Counted from the first letter of the stretch, positions 45,657 through 54,520 are shown. The stretch is DNA of 64,000 nt from CALGLS01 sp965222105 (GCA_965222105.1 CBDCTQ010000028.1:74902-138901); one strand, 5' to 3'. The notes: generated by a model not told the origin, from the sequence alone. Made by a program: numbers and translations.

Positions 45657-45680
45657 GGGTTCGAGTCCCGTTTTCCGCTC
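45657..45680 (+). repeat. 3'-half copy of tRNA-Gly (T arm and acceptor end)
   Basis: 24 bases identical to 45553-45576 of the intact tRNA, covering the T arm and 3' acceptor strand. It is preceded by a degenerate palindrome (CCTACC...GGCAGG, about 45639-45656) and by GTGGCTGATTGGTCGCGCC, which resembles a tRNA D arm. No intact cloverleaf can be drawn here. Duplicated tRNA 3' ends of this kind often mark integration sites of mobile DNA. Confidence 0.9.
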
Positions 45681-45686
45681 AAAAGG

Positions 45687-45716
45687 AGCCTTCATTTTTT
45701 TGAGGGCTTTTTTTCA
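45687..45716 (+). terminator. Rho-independent terminator between the two tRNA genes
   Basis: AGCCTTCA (45687-45694) pairs with TGAGGGCT (45701-45708), one G-T pair, followed by seven Ts. It lies 6 bases after the 3'-half copy, so tRNA-Leu probably has its own start of transcription or depends on read-through. Confidence 0.7.
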
Positions 45717-45720
45717 ATGT

Positions 45721-45804
45721 GCCCGGATGGTGGAATTGGTAGACACGCCGGACTTAAAATCCTGTGGCCTTCGGGCCGTGCGGGTTCAAGTCCCGCTCCG
45801 GGTA
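45721..45804 (+). tRNA. tRNA-Leu(TAA)
   Basis: Acceptor GCCCGGA with TCCGGGT, D arm GGTGGAATTGGTAGACAC, anticodon loop CTTAAAA (anticodon TAA), long class II variable arm TGGCCTTCGGGCCG, T stem GCGGG/CCCGC with TTCAAGT. CCA is not encoded (ACAA follows). Length and variable arm are typical for leucine tRNA. Confidence 0.96.
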
Positions 45805-45810
45805 CAATAA

Positions 45811-45853
45811 ATGGTCGTAATGAGTTGACAATCAGCTTTTTACGGCCATTTTT
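45811..45853 (+). terminator. Rho-independent terminator after tRNA-Leu
   Basis: ATGGTCGTAA (45811-45820) pairs with TTACGGCCAT (45840-45849), one G-T pair, loop of 19, then five Ts. Confidence 0.72.
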
Positions 45854-45862
45854 CGCAAAACA

Positions 45863-45882
45863 GGTACAACAATGGTACAACA
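45863..45882. repeat. Short direct repeat GGTACAACA
   Basis: Copies at 45863-45871 and 45874-45882, spaced 11 bases, about one helical turn, 60 bases past tRNA-Leu. Direct repeats at this position could be protein-binding (for example recombinase arm) sites, but there is no integrase gene in the window. Confidence 0.5.
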
Positions 45883-46079
45883 TTTTGCTTTTTAGGGCCT
45901 TTTGTACCCCCCTCCTTTTGGTTTATTGAAGTGTTTTATAGTGCTTTAGTTTAGCCTTTACCTACCTATTTTGAGCGTAAGCTTACGATTTTCACAGATT
46001 TAGTTCACTTTTTGTACCCTTCGACATGAGTAATAGAGTAACAATTTGAAAGAGTAAACGCCTGCTGGGGAAAGCGTTC

Positions 46080-47236
46080 TCAACCTCTTACTCTCAACAA
46101 AGGCAAAGTTTCCCAGTGAATGAAAGGCAGTAGTCGTTTTTTGTATCGTCCCAATTCGGAAAAATAGATCACGTTATGTACTTCTTCTTCCGGGGCGAAA
46201 TGCTGGTCGGCATAGCAGGGCGATTGGTAGTTGGGAATAATGCCGAAATTGTCTTGTCCCAATAGCCTGATCCGAACGCTTGCGGGTTCAACAATGGTAA
46301 TTGGTAATCCGGCATCGTGAAGGGCTAAAAACATTTTTATAGTTTCGGCCAAGCGAGTAGTTGCATGACCGTATAGTTCGACTACAAAACCTTCTTTGTG
46401 AGAATAAGATGGTTGTTGAACTCGCATGCCGATATGGGTAGTGTTACCACCGCGTTTATTTCCCAGGGATGGCCGCCGCGCTCTCTTTTAGGATGACTGC
46501 CGTCCAACCAATCTGCAAATTCTTTTTCAGACTTTGGATCAATATCGAGCAAGCCTTCGTGGCGACCATCGGCAAAGCGTTTATATAGCTCTCTTCCGGA
46601 TTTGGAACTATCCAGATCGTCTTTTTTAGCAGCAGCGGCGATGTAAGCTATTTTGCAATAGTTGAAATATTGGTTGGCAGTCATGGAAGTTGCCAGGCCT
46701 GTTTCGGAAGGATAGAAATGTCCCTTTTCCACCAATTTGATAAATTGTTTTGTCCTTGCCTTGCCAACTGCTTTGTCGAGTCGGTAGAAATCAGCAAAAG
46801 TAGCACGAACAACACTGCCAGGGATTGTACCGTATCGATATTCCAAGGGGTATTGCTCATAGACCACTCGGTTGCACTTCATCCAGTTTTTTTCCGTAGC
46901 TGCCAACCATTTATTTGCAGCGGTTAAAACTTCAGTCCATTCCTTTACATTTTCTTCATAGGGCTCAAGCTGCTGATGGTGTGAAAATTGGTTAGAAGAA
47001 AAACGCACCTGTCTTCCGTTTTCAACTTCCAGCGAACCGATGTCTTCCTCATCTGTATGCAATTGGAAATAGAGCGTTTTTCCATATTTCAATACAGATA
47101 GAAAATGCCATTTTCTTCCAGATACAGGAAACAGGATTTTCCAAACTGGGTCTCTGCCTGATAGAGTGTAGTCAAAACGTTTTATGGCTTTGGCAAAAGA
47201 GGTGGCTTGTTTTTGTAGTGATGTTGATTTCTTCAT
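46080..47236 (-). pseudogene. Frameshifted gene of unknown function (two overlapping pieces)
   Basis: Two minus-strand frames overlap by 46 bases: an upstream piece (47236 down to 46382; start chosen at MKKSTSLQKQ) and a downstream piece (46427 to 46080). Reading the upstream frame to GGHPWEI and then changing frame gives GGHPWEIKRGGNTTHIG, which runs into the downstream piece (MRVQQPSYSHKEGFVV), so the two are almost surely one protein of about 385 residues. A single missing A in the AAA run (TTT at 46455-46457 on the plus strand) explains the break. No domain is recognised. It lies after the T6SS operon terminator, closer in composition to the older genes. It could be a real mutation or a sequencing error. 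Confidence 0.75.
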
Positions 47237-47330
47237 TGAAACAGTTTTATCAACGATGCATGTTTGTAGTGACAAAGGTAGTAAGACTCTGGGAGCAGTT
47301 TAGAGAAATAGATTAACTCAAGTGATATAT

Positions 47331-47365
47331 AAAAAGTATTCCCTGATAGATCAACATCAGGGAAT
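47331..47365 (-). terminator. Rho-independent terminator of the T6SS operon
   Basis: On the minus strand ATTCCCTGAT (47365-47356) pairs perfectly over 10 bases with ATCAGGGAAT (47347-47338), loop 8, then a C and a T-rich run (47336-47331). It lies about 35 bp past the PAAR stop and separates the operon from the frameshifted gene. Confidence 0.8.
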
Positions 47366-47400
47366 TACCAAAATTTGGATTAGATAAACAAAAAACTGTA

Positions 47401-47691
47401 TCAATCTCCTATCAGAACAGAAGAGTAACCTGTTGCAATTATTCCTCCGTGTGAAGTCGTATCTCCTATTCTACATGCAGATTTACCAGCTATTAATACC
47501 GACTTTGAACCGCTGTTAATGGTATCGATAGGTCCAACACATTGGGCTTTATCTCCTATTCTGCCAGCTAAGAGTCCTCCTATCAATACACCATGATTAG
47601 TCCCCATCAAAATTGACCCTCCCACATGAGGTTTCATGCCTTCAACCATTGGGCAGGTATGCATATCTTGAACTCGTGCTGCTGGCTTCAT
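47401..47691 (-). CDS. PAAR-domain spike-tip protein
   Basis: A 96-residue PAAR-like protein that would cap the VgrG spike with a metal-bound cone. It begins KPAARVQDMHTCPMVEGMKPHVGGSI, with the Pro-Ala-Ala-Arg motif at residues 3-6, and follows with the repeated GGxLAGRIGDKAQCVG and AGKSACRIGDTTSHGG patterns; the Cys/His set needed for zinc is present. There is no extension, so it is a plain tip without a fused toxin. Its ATG overlaps the TssK stop (ATGA), which shows translational coupling at the end of the operon. Confidence 0.9.
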   Translation of the reverse strand: MKPAARVQDMHTCPMVEGMKPHVGGSILMGTNHGVLIGGLLAGRIGDKAQCVGPIDTINSGSKSVLIAGKSACRIGDTTSHGGIIATGYSSVLIGD

Positions 47692-48779
47692 AGTTCCAGT
47701 TCTTTTGATGAAATGAGATGACCGTCTTGTTTTACATAATTGACAAATGACACTTTTTCATATTCGTTTGATAGTTTATAAACTTCAAAGTCTTTTATTG
47801 TTTTCAATATTCGCATTAGGTGAATTAGCATTTCTTCAACTTCATTGAAAAAAGGAAATACATTATGATGATCGTATTGAAAATAAATGATTTTAGCTAG
47901 ATGTTGATTTACCTTTGTCAAGGAAATTTGACCATAGTCCTCCAACACTTTAAATGCATTTTCATTTTTTGATTGAGTCAAAACACCAACAGTACTGAAA
48001 ACTGAACGGGCTAATTTTTTAAAAAATAGAAAGGAGTATATAGGCGCCAAATTAACATACAATAGTTCGTACTCATCTATATTTTGACTTAAAAAAGAGG
48101 TTATCGACATTACTAATTTATCTATCCTAACGTCGCTACAATTTAATTGAATTTCTTTTCCCAAAACAAATAACTCTAATAGCACTTGCTTGAATTCAAT
48201 GTGAAGAGACAAGAGTCGTTTATTTTGTTGAATTTTAGAACAAGGGGGAATGTAGTTTTTGTCAACCATAAAATCATTTTCCCTCAGCTCAATTTGTGCA
48301 ATGGGGAGAACGTCCAAAGACAAACGTGATTCACTCCACAATGTATCAGGAACCAGATTCAAAACACATTTTGACTTGTAATAAGGAGAGAATGGTTTTT
48401 GATCGGGTTTAAAGTCAATATTCTCCTTACCTCCCTTGTAGCAGGCTACAAGCCAAAATTTCGTATCTTGGGAGGATTGAATCTCTTCAAAATCCGAATT
48501 TAATATTATCTCTTTTTCCTCCAATATTTTTCCTGATGAAGTAAGGGCGATTAAGTTCCTAACCGATATGGCACCTGATGGAGTAATGCAAATATCTAGT
48601 TGCTGATTGTCTTTGTGCGATAATAATCCAAATTTATAGTTCAAGGGCATTATTTGGTAAAAAAGGTAATCAACATAGTCATATGTTAGTTCATCCCTTA
48701 TTGTTAAATCTTTATCCGTCAGGATTTGTCCTGATATCCAGTTTTTTCTTTGCGAGATAAAGTCTTTCTGTTTACTCAT
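47688..48779 (-). CDS. tssK: T6SS baseplate protein TssK (T6SSiii type)
   Basis: A 363-residue protein fitting TssK, the trimeric baseplate part that links the wedge to the membrane complex. It begins with the TssK-like N-terminal pattern NWISGQILTDKDLTIRDELTY, continues with LPIAQIELRENDFMVDKNYIPPCSKI (the conserved Ile-Pro-Pro-Cys strand), and ends in a mainly helical domain. It is shorter than the proteobacterial proteins, as is usual in Bacteroidota. It lies directly after the TssN-like gene (27 bp) and overlaps the PAAR gene by 4 bases. Confidence 0.68.
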   Translation of the reverse strand: MSKQKDFISQRKNWISGQILTDKDLTIRDELTYDYVDYLFYQIMPLNYKFGLLSHKDNQQLDICITPSGAISVRNLIALTSSGKILEEKEIILNSDFEEIQSSQDTKFWLVACYKGGKENIDFKPDQKPFSPYYKSKCVLNLVPDTLWSESRLSLDVLPIAQIELRENDFMVDKNYIPPCSKIQQNKRLLSLHIEFKQVLLELFVLGKEIQLNCSDVRIDKLVMSITSFLSQNIDEYELLYVNLAPIYSFLFFKKLARSVFSTVGVLTQSKNENAFKVLEDYGQISLTKVNQHLAKIIYFQYDHHNVFPFFNEVEEMLIHLMRILKTIKDFEVYKLSNEYEKVSFVNYVKQDGHLISSKELEL

Positions 48780-48806
48780 AAATACGTATTTAGTGTTAAG
48801 CAGGTG

Positions 48807-49667
48807 TCATAATACTTGGCTTTTTGAAGTATTGATATCTTTAGAGAAGTGTGCTATTTTCAAATAGTGTTTTGCCTGATGATTTATTAAAGTTCGTTCT
48901 GCAACAATAGTGTCGCTGTCTTTAAAATGAAGATCTGAAATTGATTGCTCATAATCCAATGGCTTGGCCATATTTAACATAGAGCTTAACTCCTGGTAAA
49001 ACCGCCAACCGAATTTCTCATTTTTTCTAAGTTTATCTAAAAATACTTTATCAAGGATTGCATGAAAAACATCTTTTAGAGGCTTAGTTCTAGGTGCATT
49101 AATACAAACTTCAATTGTTTTTTCTCCTTCCTCATAAAGTGGGATCATGAAAATCAACTCAAGGGTATCTTCTATTTGAAATGAAGGGGCGGCATCTGAC
49201 TGAATCCAAACAGGCATATTTTTCTCCTGATGTTTGTGCCATAATTCATAGCACAAATAAGGCAGTCCAATAGACACAAGTGGAAGCGTTAATGTTAAAA
49301 GTACTTCTTTTGATAGTACTTCTAACGTAGGATCAGCAAACAAAAACAGTCCAATAGCACAAAGGAAATATATTGCTAGAAATTGAAGTAATCTTGATGT
49401 CAAAGACATATATCCCATTCGGGTTGAAAACAAGTAAAAAGCATTAAGAAATCCTATAACAAAAAAACTGCTAACCAATAATACAATTTCTGTCACTGGA
49501 TTCCAGATATAGACATTAGTAATAATCCCCAAAATTATCCCTGAAATAATTGACAATAAAAAAAGAAAGCCTTCAGGTAGCTTTAACGGAGCGATCTTTT
49601 TGCTTCTCCAGAAAAGAAATAAACATAAAATTGCTTCAAAGAAAAAGAACAAACTCAGTAGTGGCAT
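48807..49667 (-). CDS. TssN-like T6SSiii membrane protein
   Basis: A 286-residue protein with six or seven membrane segments in residues 1-150, followed by a cytoplasmic mixed domain (about 165-286: SFQIEDTLELIFMIPLYEEGE, DVFHAILDKVFLDKL, GWRFYQELSSM). This layout matches TssN, a membrane protein specific to Bacteroidota T6SS, which lacks TssJ/L/M and uses TssN-TssR instead. I rely on topology, neighbours and length; motif-level identity is not proven. It lies between the TssG-like and TssK genes, with which it is probably co-transcribed. Confidence 0.55.
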   Translation of the reverse strand: MPLLSLFFFFEAILCLFLFWRSKKIAPLKLPEGFLFLLSIISGIILGIITNVYIWNPVTEIVLLVSSFFVIGFLNAFYLFSTRMGYMSLTSRLLQFLAIYFLCAIGLFLFADPTLEVLSKEVLLTLTLPLVSIGLPYLCYELWHKHQEKNMPVWIQSDAAPSFQIEDTLELIFMIPLYEEGEKTIEVCINAPRTKPLKDVFHAILDKVFLDKLRKNEKFGWRFYQELSSMLNMAKPLDYEQSISDLHFKDSDTIVAERTLINHQAKHYLKIAHFSKDINTSKSQVL

Positions 49668-49724
49668 AAACTTAGTTTATTTTGTTTATCTAAAATAATA
49701 CTCCAAAAGGGACACCTTTCCATG

Positions 49725-50174
49725 TTAAAGGACAATCTCACCTACCCTTTGATCCGGAACATGTTTTCTTATGCCATATACCCGATCCACTGGTAATAAA
49801 AAATCACAGAGCAAGTCAATTAATTTAGAAATCCGGGAAAAATTTAATTTCTCATTTTCTTGTCCACTTCCAGAGGACTCTGTTATTTTTACTGCAATAA
49901 TTAGTCGTTGTTTTTCGTGTTTGGACTCCAATGGCACAAGCGCAGAACTGCCGCCTAAGACAGATTCATTCAATTTAATTTGTCTTTCAAAAATTTGGTG
50001 ATATCGAGATGTTCTTTCTAGTGTAATCTCAACATCATTTCCCGTTAGCCATCTAATTAAATTTTCCAAATAGCTGATATCTCCTTTAACCTTGTGACAG
50101 TAAGGAAGGACTTTAAGAAAATTGATAGATTCATACGCTGTCAACCAATCTGGCAAATCCCAATTACTTTTCAA
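49725..50174 (-). CDS. Probable baseplate protein, TssG-like
   Basis: A 149-residue protein. The segment LPYCHKVKGDISYLENLIRWL followed by GNDVEITLERTSRY and, after a LGG-like turn, KQRLIIAVKI resembles the C-terminal half of TssG (strand-rich region with a conserved Gly after NESVL). It is too short for a full TssG. Its start overlaps the preceding gene by 11 bases, so the pair may be translated together; the two could represent a TssG split into two chains. This assignment is tentative. Confidence 0.4.
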   Translation of the reverse strand: MKSNWDLPDWLTAYESINFLKVLPYCHKVKGDISYLENLIRWLTGNDVEITLERTSRYHQIFERQIKLNESVLGGSSALVPLESKHEKQRLIIAVKITESSGSGQENEKLNFSRISKLIDLLCDFLLPVDRVYGIRKHVPDQRVGEIVL

Positions 50175-50634
50175 AAAAAAAGTTATCGGCCTCTATACAC
50201 TTTCGCCTATTCAAAATCAATTTAATTTTGGTTCGAAAAAACATTTGATTATATGCGTAAAACATAGCATTTATCTGTTGTTTTTCTTCTTCTATCTTTT
50301 TTAAAGATTGTATATCCCGATTTATTTTATTCTCGTAAGGTGAAAAATTTGGAGAAATTCTCTTAGCATCCTTGTCCTTAAAAAAGACTTGTCGAAATAA
50401 TTCAAAACTCTCTTTTTGATAGGCAAATATTTTAAGAAAATCATCTTCAAAAGTAATTCTGTCTATATGCCTGTGGCGATTTATTTTAGAAAAGGATTGA
50501 ATTACTAATCGAATGTGCTCCAATCTTATCCAACCTAATTCTATGACCATGGCTGCGAATGACTCAGGCGAAATTCCAGGGTGTTCTTTTCGGATAGAAT
50601 TCCATAGTGCAACTATTTCATCCTTTTTTTTCAT
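50164..50634 (-). CDS. Unknown protein within the T6SS operon
   Basis: A 156-residue, mostly helical, charged protein with no family I recognise and no signal peptide or membrane segment. The N-terminal 60 residues (ALWNSIRKEHPGISPESFAAMVIELGWI) might form a small helical bundle; the C-terminal 50 residues are a likely coiled coil rich in Lys and Glu. It overlaps the TssG-like gene by 11 bases, which argues for a structural or assembly role in the baseplate. Confidence 0.6.
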   Translation of the reverse strand: MKKKDEIVALWNSIRKEHPGISPESFAAMVIELGWIRLEHIRLVIQSFSKINRHRHIDRITFEDDFLKIFAYQKESFELFRQVFFKDKDAKRISPNFSPYENKINRDIQSLKKIEEEKQQINAMFYAYNQMFFRTKIKLILNRRKCIEADNFFFEK

Positions 50635-50718
50635 TTGTTTATGGTCTTAACTAGAATTTTAATCCAACCATTTTTTCGTTGATAAGTCAAGCAATCACCT
50701 TATGCTCATCTATATGAA

Positions 50719-51183
50719 TCAGCCAGGTGTTAGGCTTGGTTTTTTCGCCCGCCGCATGCCATCAACTATGAAATAAAATGCATAGTGTTTTACATCTTTA
50801 CTTCCAAACTTTTCTCTAAAAAGACTTTCCGTTCTCCATAGTTCATCCTCCACTCGTAGCGAAATCTGATGGGGTACATGTGCAGTGGAAATCAACCAGG
50901 ATATAAATCCAAATCCTATTCCTATTCCCGTTATTCCCAAAGCAATTCCTGCTGCTCCTGCCCCCATTCCACTAAAGGGTTGAGCATCTCCTCCAAATTT
51001 TTTATGCAATTCATTTTGTAAAGAACGAAATTTTGAATCAGTTGCATTAGTAAATGTAAAAAGTTTTGTATCCACAGATTTACCGGCAGTAGAAGGGTTA
51101 TTATAAACTGTTGGCTTTGCAATCCCATTATATCTATGATTTACATTTATCAATTTATATCCGGATCCAAACTGTCTCAACAC
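50719..51183 (-). CDS. Small protein with Gly-rich hydrophobic segment, candidate T6SS cargo
   Basis: A 154-residue protein of no known family. Residues about 70-105 form an unusual Gly/Ala/Ile-rich hydrophobic stretch (GMGAGAAGIALGITGIGIGF then GFISWLIS), flanked by polar domains; the C-terminus is basic (YFIVDGMRRAKKPS). There is no signal peptide. Its position inside the operon between TssF and the 156-residue gene suggests either a baseplate accessory or a membrane-inserting effector. Nothing in the sequence decides between these. Confidence 0.6.
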   Translation of the reverse strand: MLRQFGSGYKLINVNHRYNGIAKPTVYNNPSTAGKSVDTKLFTFTNATDSKFRSLQNELHKKFGGDAQPFSGMGAGAAGIALGITGIGIGFGFISWLISTAHVPHQISLRVEDELWRTESLFREKFGSKDVKHYAFYFIVDGMRRAKKPSLTPG

Positions 51184-51264
51184 CGAACTTAAAATAAATG
51201 GTTTTCTCTCAATTTTTGGGAGCTTCTAAAAGTATAAGTGAATCTAATTTCTTTATCATATAGG

Positions 51265-52917
51265 TTAATTATTTTGGTGATCTAAAAATTCAATTAGAAC
51301 CCTGATTGGGATATCAATTTTTGCTTCAAGGGCAATTATGGTCTCCAGGTGTTTTTTTAAAACATAGAATAAATCCTCTTTATCTTTTTTTAATGCAGAG
51401 GATGGAATGAGGATAAGATCAATCGTTTCTTTAAGTCTAGTAACAGGGGTAGTATCTAAAACAACACCTCTTTTTATTTTTACCGCTTCTATCAAATTCC
51501 CCATGATTGACCAGGCAGCAGATTTGAAATCTTCCTTCGTGACCAAGCGGTTTCTTGTCAATAAATATTTCTTTAATGCAGGAAGTGTCTCTTGGCTCTT
51601 GTTCAGTAATGATGGATGAATTGGTGCAGTTAAAAATACAATAGAATCCTTTTCTATTTTTGGGCTAAGTATCTTTTGAAAGGTATGCCTTTGCACCAGT
51701 CTCAATGTATTTCCTATTGAGATGGTTTGCTCTCCTGTTTTTTGAAAACCCCAATAGTGTAGATATAAGGTTTCGCTCTTTGGAATAGGAAAAACAGTTA
51801 AATAATGCTTGTTGCTATTCTTATTGGAAAAATTAACGGAGTCTGCTTTGCTTAACCAGTACTTACCATCCTCTTCTTTCAGAAATGGGGTTGATCTTGG
51901 AAAATAGTTTGTTGTGTTAGTGAATATTTTTTCCACTCCCAGTAAATCAAGATTGTCATCACTTGGAATTTCCAAAGTACTTAAATGGATCGCTTCGGAA
52001 GGTGTCAGGTTTTGCTCAACTAATTTGCGCTGTAATACAGGAAAGGCATTTAAAGAAAATCTCAATTTTTCAAACAATTCTGTATCCACTTTAGGTGGAA
52101 CAATTATTTTTAACCAAATGAGTTGGTCTAAATTGCCCAATTGCTGAGTGGAAAAAACGGTAGAAAATTCCCGAGGAACTCCTCTTTTGATTTGTGAGAT
52201 GCATTTATCAAACTTTACAGTTAGAAAGTTATTATTGTAATAGTATAAGATGTAGTCTTCAACTGCACTTACAGACTTGCTACAATTTTGCTTGAAGACA
52301 TCCTCCATCTCGTCGATGCCAAATTCCAATTCTAATATTGCATCTTCCGTGTACCAATGATGCAAATAAGTAGCAGGCGATACTCCTGTGTCGATACCCG
52401 GAATATCATCTACATAAAAACGTAGTTTTTGGCCTTTTAAAGAAGGATTTACTGTCAATCCGATCCAATAAGTATTTGCCGAAAGGCTGTTGGTTTTCGC
52501 TTTACAAAGTGGCTCCTTTTCATAGTTTTCCGACAGATAAAAAATAGTTTTTTCATAAGCAATGTGAGTTATCCTTGCTTGGATTAAATCAAATTTCCCA
52601 ACTGACGAGAAGGTATATTCAGGATAGCCCTCACATACAAATGTACTATCATAGTCAACTTCTTCTTTCATCAATTCTGGATAAGCCCTAATGATTGCAT
52701 GTGCAGGTAAAGGCATGCTAAATTCTGGGAATAATTTCTCTTTAAGCTCCTCCACCTGGGTTTCTTTTATGCGACTAATTGATTCATTAAGGTCAGACAA
52801 TTTCTCAGAACACCACGAAGCCATTAAGTGAAAATATTCATCCAACTCTTCCTCAGAACATCGCATCTGTTCAGATGCCAATGAAAGGATTTCACTTTTT
52901 AGATCATTTTCATTCAT
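51265..52917 (-). CDS. tssF: T6SS baseplate wedge protein TssF
   Basis: A 550-residue TssF. The conserved N-terminal region is clear: a helical start, then KEKLFPEFSMPLPAHAIIRAYPEL (the family's LFPxxxxxxP signature), followed by strand-rich domains (SVGKFDLIQARITHI, LRFYVDDIPGID). The C-terminal gpJ-like region ends with LLTRNRLVTKEDFKSAAWSI and a final helix. TssF forms the baseplate wedge with TssG and TssK. It lies 6 bp after VgrG and is surely in the same transcript. Confidence 0.82.
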   Translation of the reverse strand: MNENDLKSEILSLASEQMRCSEEELDEYFHLMASWCSEKLSDLNESISRIKETQVEELKEKLFPEFSMPLPAHAIIRAYPELMKEEVDYDSTFVCEGYPEYTFSSVGKFDLIQARITHIAYEKTIFYLSENYEKEPLCKAKTNSLSANTYWIGLTVNPSLKGQKLRFYVDDIPGIDTGVSPATYLHHWYTEDAILELEFGIDEMEDVFKQNCSKSVSAVEDYILYYYNNNFLTVKFDKCISQIKRGVPREFSTVFSTQQLGNLDQLIWLKIIVPPKVDTELFEKLRFSLNAFPVLQRKLVEQNLTPSEAIHLSTLEIPSDDNLDLLGVEKIFTNTTNYFPRSTPFLKEEDGKYWLSKADSVNFSNKNSNKHYLTVFPIPKSETLYLHYWGFQKTGEQTISIGNTLRLVQRHTFQKILSPKIEKDSIVFLTAPIHPSLLNKSQETLPALKKYLLTRNRLVTKEDFKSAAWSIMGNLIEAVKIKRGVVLDTTPVTRLKETIDLILIPSSALKKDKEDLFYVLKKHLETIIALEAKIDIPIRVLIEFLDHQNN

Positions 52918-52923
52918 AGTACA

Positions 52924-54468
52924 TTAGTTCAATTTTATGAGCTTGGCAACAAATTCCATTATGGTTTTAGCAGCAATCTTTAAGCTATTTTTTATATCAA
53001 TTGAAATGGCGTTGGCACCAATGTTTACAGTTCCGGTTTGATGATTAATCTTCACTTCCACGTTCCCAAATACAAATCGACTTTTCTTTGCCGATTTGTT
53101 ATGAACAAATTCGATATCACCAAACGACCAAACACTTTCGTCACTCGACCATTTTGATGGCTTCGCTCCACCATGAAAAAAACTGCCAAGACATATCGGC
53201 TTTTCCGGATCGTTATTTTCAAATCCAATTACAACCCGATCATTAATTGCCGGTAAATGGAACTGAAAATTGTCTTTCCCGCTTGCTTTATTTAATATCC
53301 GAATCCAGGGAGACAAACTACTTTCATGATCCCATAAGTGGCTTACGCGAATTCTGCCCAGCTTCTCTGGATCGTCAATTTCTTTTACCGTAGCTACTTG
53401 AAAAGCACAGGGATGAGGTAAAGCTTTTACCCTATTCGGCAAGTACTCTATATTCGCAGGTATCGCTCGAAATGTATTTTGGTAACTTTGGTTTTCCGTA
53501 ACAGAATGGTGTAATTCAATAATTCTAAAAGCAGGATTTGTTTGCGTTCCAAAAAATTCTCCTAAATGAGGACAGTCAATTTTTAATTGACTTCCTAGCT
53601 TTAAAGATGTATCATTGCTCGTTCCTTGCAGTACAGCCAGGTCTTCGATTGATAATAACTTGTTAGCTAAGTCAATTTTTTTTGAAGAAGATTGGTTTTG
53701 ATCGTTGTTGATAATAATAGAATCTCTGGCAAATGTTTGAATTGATATGTTCATCATTTTTTTAGCCAAAATATCTTTTGGGAAAAAGGCATGGGCTTCT
53801 ACCTTATCTTCAGTTGTTTCATCTTTAATGTAATCGTATCCTAGACTCTTTCCCTTACTAAATGGTTCAATTCCCAGTTGTATAGTATAGCATTCTAAAT
53901 TTTCATTTGGGGATAAAACCAATTGAATATCTTTTCCCATATCTGTCAACTTCCCAAAAGAAATCACTGATCCATCATAACAAATATGCGTCCCGCTTCT
54001 TGCTGTTATTCGCTGTAGAAAATCCCAGTCTGTCTCATTGTATTGTACAGAATAATCGTATACAGATTGGGGCAAATTTTCACTTATGCTCTCAAACCGT
54101 TTTTTGTCTTTTGAAAGCACTACGTTTAGAATTTCTGATGGTGTTTGATCGGTAAAAGACCGATTATTTGAGCGTAGTAATGACATTGTTGGACTATGGC
54201 CATTTATACTTACAAAAGGAGTATTGGCATTTATTCGTAGCATTTTAGACTGAATGATTCCATTGAAGACAAATGAACTTTCATCATCAGGATACTTCAC
54301 TTCAATTTTGATAGTATCACCAAAATCGCCTACTTGTTCCCATTTTGTTTCCTCATTTAAATGACATGGTAGTTCAAGTCTAAAAAACTGATGATTGTCA
54401 ATTTGCTGATTGATCTGTACTGACAAAACCTCTTTTATTACCTTGTCGTTTATCTTAATATTCACCAT
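52924..54468 (-). CDS. vgrG: T6SS spike protein VgrG (TssI)
   Basis: A 514-residue VgrG. Residues about 1-370 are the gp27-like/late-control region (VFNGIIQSKMLRINANTPF, LQRITARSGTHICYDGSVI, LGSQLKIDCPHLGEFFGTQ); residues about 375-460 are the gp5-type OB fold (CAFQVATVKEIDDPEKLGRI, WIRILNKASGKDNFQFHLPA, DRVVIGFENNDPEKPICLGS). A short beta-prism tail (FVFGNVEVKINHQTGTVNIG) ends it, with no effector extension. It would form the needle tip with PAAR. A strong hairpin separates it from hcp. Confidence 0.93.
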   Translation of the reverse strand: MVNIKINDKVIKEVLSVQINQQIDNHQFFRLELPCHLNEETKWEQVGDFGDTIKIEVKYPDDESSFVFNGIIQSKMLRINANTPFVSINGHSPTMSLLRSNNRSFTDQTPSEILNVVLSKDKKRFESISENLPQSVYDYSVQYNETDWDFLQRITARSGTHICYDGSVISFGKLTDMGKDIQLVLSPNENLECYTIQLGIEPFSKGKSLGYDYIKDETTEDKVEAHAFFPKDILAKKMMNISIQTFARDSIIINNDQNQSSSKKIDLANKLLSIEDLAVLQGTSNDTSLKLGSQLKIDCPHLGEFFGTQTNPAFRIIELHHSVTENQSYQNTFRAIPANIEYLPNRVKALPHPCAFQVATVKEIDDPEKLGRIRVSHLWDHESSLSPWIRILNKASGKDNFQFHLPAINDRVVIGFENNDPEKPICLGSFFHGGAKPSKWSSDESVWSFGDIEFVHNKSAKKSRFVFGNVEVKINHQTGTVNIGANAISIDIKNSLKIAAKTIMEFVAKLIKLN

Positions 54469-54488
54469 CTTAAATCGAAATTTAAAGA

Positions 54489-54520
54489 CAGAGAAGCCAG
54501 CTATTTGCCGGACTTCTCTG
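54489..54520 (-). promoter_or_regulatory. Strong hairpin between hcp and vgrG
   Basis: On the minus strand CAGAGAAG (54520-54513) pairs with CTTCTCTG (54496-54489), with an inner CCGGC/GCTGG stem, in the 63-bp gap after hcp. Only a weak T-tract follows, so it may be a partial terminator or an RNA-stabilising structure that keeps hcp transcripts more abundant than vgrG and the baseplate genes. Confidence 0.6.
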
